Source: an uncultured Eubacteriales bacterium (GTDB taxonomy: Bacteria; Bacillota; Clostridia; Lachnospirales; Lachnospiraceae). From it: a stretch of 10,991 nucleotides of DNA. Positions 7,194 through 10,991 of the stretch are shown piece by piece. The DNA lies in NCBI GenBank assembly GCA_900313855.1, contig OMSZ01000215.1, positions 1 to 10,991 of the forward strand, read 5' to 3'. Made by a program: the position numbers and the translations under genes. Under the pieces are notes generated by a model. It did no database searches. It saw nothing but the letters and a program-made list of their open reading frames with translations, and was not told where the DNA came from. How positions within the stretch are numbered: the stretch's first letter is position 1; each line of letters starts with the position of its first letter.

Positions 7194-8192
7194 TTATCGT
7201 TTTGCTTTACCGCTTGATTCCCTTATAACGAGATGACACGGTATCTTGACCTTAAGCGGTGTAGAGATATTAAGATTAGTTGCGCCGTATAAAAGATTGG
7301 CACCATGTTGTCCCATATCATACGCCGGTGCATGTATCGTTGTCAATGTCGGTGATGAGAATTCACTCATCTCTTCATCATTAAATCCTATAACAGATAT
7401 ATCGCCCGGAACCTTATAACCTGCTTCTTTGATCGCTTTGATCACCCCGAAGGCGATCGCATCAGAAGCGGCAAATACCGCAGTTGGCAATTCCTTTCTG
7501 CATAACAGCTTATTCATCTGTTCATAGCCTGATGCCGTAGTGAACTCACCCTCCTTAACAAATTCCTTCTTAAACCTGTTATGCTCACGCATATATTTAA
7601 TAAAAGTTTCTCTTCTTTCATCATATATCAGTTCCTTGTCTTCAGTATACTCTTTGCCTCCTATATAAGCAATCTTGTCATGTCCGTTATCCATTAGGTA
7701 CTCAAGAGCATTCCTTACTGAACACTTAAAATCCATTGTAAGTGAGGTGGCAGAATAACCTTCAACCAGCATATCCAGGAAAATGACATTATCACAGAGA
7801 CCCATGAATTCCTCAACCTGACGGTTTCCGAATTTCCCTATACATATTATACCATTAACATCGGACAGCTCTTCTCTGTAATTGCCGTCAGTCTTAAAAA
7901 CACGAACTATACTTATTGAATGTGCTATACAGTAATCTTCAATTCCCTTTCTGATCATGAGATAATATTTATCCCTCATCTCATCCTCTGCAGAGAACCA
8001 TTGTACCACTCCCATAGTAAATGCAGCTTTTGATATTGAATTCTTCTTCTCGTAATTAAGCTTTGCTGCCGCATCAAGAACCTTCTTTCTAGTCATGGCA
8101 GTTGCCGATAACGTAGGATCATCATTCAATATTCTTGATACTGCCGCCGGTGATACCCCTGCTAATTTTGCAACATCACGAATTGTAGCCAT
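7194..8192 (-). CDS. galR: LacI/GalR-family transcriptional regulator, probable galactose repressor
   Basis: The 332-residue protein begins with the LacI-type helix-turn-helix 'ATIRDVAKLAGVSPAAVSR' (2-20) and 'ILNDDPTLSATAMTRKKVLDAA' (21-42). A periplasmic-binding-protein-like effector domain runs from about 58, with 'DERRETF' (191-197), 'AVFAASDAIAFG' (238-249) and 'VPGDISVIGFND' (261-272). The segment after the DNA-binding domain (44-57) does not show the usual ARxL hinge-helix pattern. 'DPTLS' and the overall look recall GalR of Gram-positive bacteria. Position between galE and a divergent galK-galT supports a galactose role; the effector is inferred. A modest GGGTGAG site precedes the ATG. 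One putative operator lies in its own promoter, suggesting autoregulation. Confidence 0.88.
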   Translation of the reverse strand: MATIRDVAKLAGVSPAAVSRILNDDPTLSATAMTRKKVLDAAAKLNYEKKNSISKAAFTMGVVQWFSAEDEMRDKYYLMIRKGIEDYCIAHSISIVRVFKTDGNYREELSDVNGIICIGKFGNRQVEEFMGLCDNVIFLDMLVEGYSATSLTMDFKCSVRNALEYLMDNGHDKIAYIGGKEYTEDKELIYDERRETFIKYMREHNRFKKEFVKEGEFTTASGYEQMNKLLCRKELPTAVFAASDAIAFGVIKAIKEAGYKVPGDISVIGFNDEEMSEFSSPTLTTIHAPAYDMGQHGANLLYGATNLNISTPLKVKIPCHLVIRESSGKAKR

Positions 8193-8240
8193 CTTCTCAC
8201 CCTTTCTTTCTATATTACATATTGAACTTTTATTATAATG

Positions 8241-8288
8241 TTAACATTCACCCGGCTTTAGTATGATGCGCCGATCAAATACTTCCAT
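8241..8288 (-). CDS. Candidate 15-codon leader ORF upstream of the regulator
   Basis: Inside the predicted 5' leader of galR, ATG (8286-8288) opens a frame reading MEVFDRRIILKPGEC and then TAA. GGAG lies six bases ahead, a proper Shine-Dalgarno spacing. It ends 48 bp before the regulator start. No attenuator hairpin is evident. It could be a chance ORF. Confidence 0.25.
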   Translation of the reverse strand: MEVFDRRIILKPGEC

Positions 8289-8302
8289 GTATTTCTCCAT
8301 AT

Positions 8303-8331
8303 AATATATCACACCGTTTACTAAACATCAA
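8303..8331 (-). promoter_or_regulatory. galR-galE promoter
   Basis: On the minus strand TTGATG (8326-8331) and TATATT (8303-8308) are separated by 17 bp, and the spacer begins with the operator-like TTTAGTAAA. The leader would be about 100 nt. A competing -10, a perfect TATAAT at 8232-8237, has no acceptable -35. I prefer the 8303-8331 pair because of its spacing and its mirror likeness to the galK promoter. Confidence 0.55.
8316..8326. promoter_or_regulatory. Putative GalR operator 1
   Basis: GTTTACTAAAC is a perfect inverted repeat around a central C/G base. It occupies the spacer of the galR promoter next to its -35 box. The core TTTACTAAA (8317-8325) recurs twice more in this intergenic region. 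Confidence 0.6.
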
Positions 8332-8346
8332 GTAATTTTTTAATTA

Positions 8347-8357
8347 TTTTACTAAAT
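8347..8357. promoter_or_regulatory. Putative GalR operator 2
   Basis: TTTTACTAAAT has the shared core TTTACTAAA at 8348-8356, centred 31 bp from operator 1. It lies between the two divergent -35 boxes. The core also overlaps a perfect 12-bp palindrome, ACTAAATTTAGT (8351-8362). Confidence 0.55.
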
Positions 8358-8361
8358 TTAG

Positions 8362-8390
8362 TTGACATTTTACTAAACAAGTGTTATTCT
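8362..8390 (+). promoter_or_regulatory. galK-galT promoter
   Basis: A perfect TTGACA (8362-8367) is followed after 17 bp by TATTCT (8385-8390). A TG one base ahead of the -10 (8382-8383) forms an extended -10 element. Transcription should begin near 8396-8398, giving a leader of about 45 nt. Operator 3 fills most of the spacer, so repressor binding would block polymerase. Confidence 0.8.
8368..8378. promoter_or_regulatory. Putative GalR operator 3
   Basis: TTTTACTAAAC has the core TTTACTAAA at 8369-8377 and lies between the -35 and -10 boxes of the galK promoter. Its centre is 21 bp from operator 2, two turns of the DNA helix. Confidence 0.6.
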
Positions 8391-8440
8391 AAGCTTACAG
8401 CATTTATTATGCAATATCGGAAAATTATATGGAGGTTGCC

Positions 8441-9721
8441 ATGAAAAAGACAGAGGAATATATCAAAATGATCTCTTTAGGAGAAGCAGATGACCGCTTG
8501 ATCGATATATATGTGGATAAGGATAAACTCTCTTATCAGAAGAACCGTTATATTGACGCTCTTAAAGAATTTAACAGGCTTTTTGGTGACAATGTCGACG
8601 GAATATTCTCTGCTCCCGGCAGAAGTGAGATCGGCGGCAACCATACCGACCATCAGCATGGCGAAGTATTAGCTGCCTCCATTAATGATGACGCAATTGC
8701 AATAGTTAAAAAAACTGATAACAATGAAGTCAACATTCTTTCCAAGGGATATGATATGATCACAATATCACTTGAAGAATTAGATAAGAAGGAATCCGAA
8801 GAAGGAACAACCTCCTCTCTAATAAGAGGCGTTATAGCCAAGACCAAAGAAAACGGTTATAATATAGGTGGATTTGATGCTTATGTTACAAGCAATGTTC
8901 TCTCAGGTTCGGGGCTCTCCTCTTCGGCTGCATTTGAAACATTGATAGGAACCATACTTTCCGGACTCTACAATGATATGTCGATCTCTGCTATCGAGAT
9001 TGCTATTATAGGACAGTATGCGGAGAATATATACTTTGGTAAACCATGCGGCTTAATGGATCAGATGGCATGCTCGGTAGGAAGTCTTTGCCATATAGAC
9101 TTTGAGAATCCGTCAGACCCTAAAGTGTTAAAGACATCCTTTGATATGGATAGCGCAGGCTACAGTCTTTGTATAACCGACACCAAGGGATCCCATGCAG
9201 ATCTTACACCTGATTACGCTGCCGTTCCCGCGGAAATGAAGTTTGTTGCTGCATGCTTTGGTAAAGAAGTTTTACGCGAGCTTAAAGAGGAAGATATACT
9301 TTCGCATGCCTCTTACATTCGTGAAAAATGCGGTGACCGCGCATTTTTGCGCGCGATACATTTCTACGAAGAGAATAAGCGTGTACAGGCAGAGGTTAAT
9401 GCACTTAACAACAACGATATAGAAGCATTTTTATCCACAGTCAAAAAGTCTGGTGACTCATCATATAAATACCTGCAAAATGTATATACTAATCATCAGC
9501 CGGATAAACAGAATATGTCCGTTGCTCTTATGATAAGCGAGATGACACTCGGCGATAACGGTGTTGCCAGAGTTCACGGCGGCGGTTTTGCCGGTACCAT
9601 TCAGGCTTTTGTCAAAAATGAAGCGGTAGCCGAATATAAGAAATCGATGGATGATATTTTCGGTCAGGGTTCATGCAATGTATTAAAGATCAGAAAATAC
9701 GGTGGAATATCAGTAATGTAA
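8441..9721 (+). CDS. galK: Galactokinase
   Basis: GalK phosphorylates galactose at C1 with ATP, the entry step of the Leloir pathway. The 426-residue GHMP kinase has motif 1 as 'APGRSEIGGNHTDHQHG' (58-74), the ATP-binding 'GSGLSSSAAFE' (156-166), the likely catalytic Asp in 'GLMDQMACSVG' (204-214, D207) and the C-terminal 'VHGGGFAGTIQAF' (378-390). Motif 1 differs from the textbook 'GRVNLIGEHTDYN'. An N-terminal region of about 50 residues ahead of the motif is longer than in E. coli GalK. I chose the ATG at 8441: GGAGG (8431-8435) sits five bases ahead, while an in-frame ATG at 8429 overlaps that site and would destroy its use. It is the first gene of the plus-strand gal transcript. Confidence 0.94.
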   Translation: MKKTEEYIKMISLGEADDRLIDIYVDKDKLSYQKNRYIDALKEFNRLFGDNVDGIFSAPGRSEIGGNHTDHQHGEVLAASINDDAIAIVKKTDNNEVNILSKGYDMITISLEELDKKESEEGTTSSLIRGVIAKTKENGYNIGGFDAYVTSNVLSGSGLSSSAAFETLIGTILSGLYNDMSISAIEIAIIGQYAENIYFGKPCGLMDQMACSVGSLCHIDFENPSDPKVLKTSFDMDSAGYSLCITDTKGSHADLTPDYAAVPAEMKFVAACFGKEVLRELKEEDILSHASYIREKCGDRAFLRAIHFYEENKRVQAEVNALNNNDIEAFLSTVKKSGDSSYKYLQNVYTNHQPDKQNMSVALMISEMTLGDNGVARVHGGGFAGTIQAFVKNEAVAEYKKSMDDIFGQGSCNVLKIRKYGGISVM

Positions 9722-9733
9722 GGAGGGTGTGTC

Positions 9734-10991
9734 ATGAATATCAACGATCTCATAACAGAATTAGTCAATTATGGAAAAGATAAAGGGTTAGTGGATACAC
9801 AGGATGTTATCTATACTACCAACCGATTGCTAGAATTATTTCAATTAACATCATATACTCCGGCAGATATAGACGGACACAGGGAAATTCATTTAATTCT
9901 TAACGATATGTCAGATTATGCCGTAAGCAAAGGGTTTATTGAAGATACCATTACCAATCGTGACCTTTTCGATACAAAAATAATGGGTCTGCTCACTCCC
10001 CCGCCTTCGGTTGTCAGAAGTGAATTCTCTAAACATTATACCGTATCACCTAAGGACGCTACAGAATTCTATTACAATTTCTCACGTGCCACCAATTATA
10101 TCCGTGACGATCGGATCGCAAAGGATGAGAAATGGACCTCAAGCACTGAATTCGGTCTTATGGATATAACGATCAATCTTTCCAAACCGGAGAAGGATCC
10201 CCGTGATATCGCCAAGGCTGCAAAGGGGATCAATACAGAGAAATCGGATTATCCGGCATGTCTTTTATGCCATGAAAATGAAGGCTATGCAGGTCATTTT
10301 TCACACCCGGCAAGACAGAATCACAGAATTATACCTATCACCTTAGCCGGTGAGGCTTACTATCTGCAGTACTCTCCTTATGTATATTACAATGAGCATT
10401 GTATCATATTCAACGAGAAGCATATTCCAATGAAGATCGACAAGGCCTGTTTTGCAAAGCTTTTGGATTTTGTAAGACAATTTCCTCACTATACCGCAGG
10501 CTCTAACGCCGACCTTCCGATAGTTGGCGGTTCCATCCTTACCCACGATCATTTTCAGGGCGGCGGGTATGAATTCGCAATGGTACGGGCTCCTTTTGAG
10601 AAAGAATTAAAATTAAAGGATCATCCTGATGTTCATGCAGGAATTATCAAATGGCCTCTTTCAACTATAAGATTACAGGCATCTGATATGAATGAGCTTG
10701 TTAAAGCAGCCGCTGAGATATTAAAGCTTTGGCGCGGGTATACTGATAATGATGCATTCATTATTGCCGAAACAGACGGTGTTCCTCACAACACTATAAC
10801 CCCTATCGCGCGCAGACGCGGAGAGCTTTTTGAGATCGACCTTGTACTGAGAAACAATATAACTACCGATGAATTTCCTCTCGGAGTATATCATCCTCAT
10901 GCAAAATATCATCATATTAAACGTGAAAATATCGGTCTCATTGAGGTTATGGGACTTGCGGTACTTCCCGCACGACTCAAAAAAGAAATGG
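9734..10991 (+). CDS. galT: UDP-glucose--hexose-1-phosphate uridylyltransferase, type II (partial, runs off right edge)
   Basis: GalT transfers UMP from UDP-glucose to galactose 1-phosphate. The frame is open for 419 codons to the window end. Type II enzymes of Firmicutes are about 490-500 residues, so the last 70-80 residues are missing. Visible marks are 'CLLCHENEGYAGH' (176-188, C176/C179), 'PYVYYNEHCIIF' (215-226), 'HYTAGSNADLPIVGGSILTH' (252-271) and the active-site 'THDHFQGG' (270-277), which plays the part of HPH in type I enzymes. 'YHPHAKYHHIKRENIGLIEV' lies near the end. AGGAGGG (9721-9727), partly sharing the galK stop codon, stands ahead of the ATG 12 bp after galK. The genes are co-transcribed and probably translationally coupled. 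Confidence 0.95.
   Translation, partial: MNINDLITELVNYGKDKGLVDTQDVIYTTNRLLELFQLTSYTPADIDGHREIHLILNDMSDYAVSKGFIEDTITNRDLFDTKIMGLLTPPPSVVRSEFSKHYTVSPKDATEFYYNFSRATNYIRDDRIAKDEKWTSSTEFGLMDITINLSKPEKDPRDIAKAAKGINTEKSDYPACLLCHENEGYAGHFSHPARQNHRIIPITLAGEAYYLQYSPYVYYNEHCIIFNEKHIPMKIDKACFAKLLDFVRQFPHYTAGSNADLPIVGGSILTHDHFQGGGYEFAMVRAPFEKELKLKDHPDVHAGIIKWPLSTIRLQASDMNELVKAAAEILKLWRGYTDNDAFIIAETDGVPHNTITPIARRRGELFEIDLVLRNNITTDEFPLGVYHPHAKYHHIKRENIGLIEVMGLAVLPARLKKEM

Noticed and set aside
8309..8322. Possible catabolite-responsive element (CcpA site) near operator 1 on the minus strand, AGTAAACGGTGTGA.
   Set aside because: At least three mismatches to the consensus, including in the conserved ends; the operator explains most of the match.
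8429..8440. Longer galK start at 8429 (adds MEVA).
   Set aside because: This ATG overlaps the GGAGG that serves the ATG at 8441 and has no ribosome binding site of its own.

Overview
The window looks like chromosomal DNA from a low-GC Gram-positive anaerobe, most likely Clostridia and plausibly Lachnospiraceae. The grounds are A+T-rich intergenic regions, strong AGGAGG ribosome binding sites, TTGACA/TATAAT promoters, an FMN riboswitch ending in an intrinsic terminator, a fused ribBA, a type II galT and a GalR-like regulator next to the gal genes. Species cannot be fixed from the sequence alone. I see no tRNA, rRNA, CRISPR array, insertion sequence or phage gene.

Layout from left to right. 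(1) A plus-strand CYTH-domain protein (2-493) overlaps tail-to-tail with a minus-strand DUF1189-like membrane protein (462-1292). (2) Upstream of that, also on the minus strand, is a 607-residue membrane protein with a LytS/YehU-type kinase module (1379-3202). Its phospho-acceptor histidine is replaced by asparagine. Between these two genes lies a 17-codon stretch resembling the tail of a SpoIIE/PP2C phosphatase. (3) The minus-strand riboflavin operon reads promoter (6077-6104), FMN riboswitch (about 5932-6055), terminator (5851-5884), ribE, ribBA, ribH. There is no ribD. (4) The galactose (Leloir) locus is divergent: galR-like repressor plus galE on the minus strand, galK plus galT on the plus strand. 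galT runs off the right edge.

How the genes work together. GalK phosphorylates galactose, GalT exchanges the product with UDP-glucose, and GalE regenerates UDP-glucose from UDP-galactose. The 236-bp galR/galK intergenic region holds two back-to-back promoters and three copies of TTTACTAAA. One copy lies inside the spacer of each promoter and the third lies between them. This fits a GalR-type repressor that controls both arms and its own gene. In the rib operon, RibBA makes both early intermediates from GTP and ribulose 5-phosphate, RibH makes lumazine and RibE makes riboflavin. The deaminase/reductase step must be encoded elsewhere. The leader contains a 12-bp helix that could act as antiterminator, in competition with both the aptamer P1 stem and the terminator.

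The most notable points are the histidine-less kinase, the symmetric operator layout at the gal divergent promoter, the readable riboswitch switching mechanism, the missing ribD and the possible phosphatase relic.
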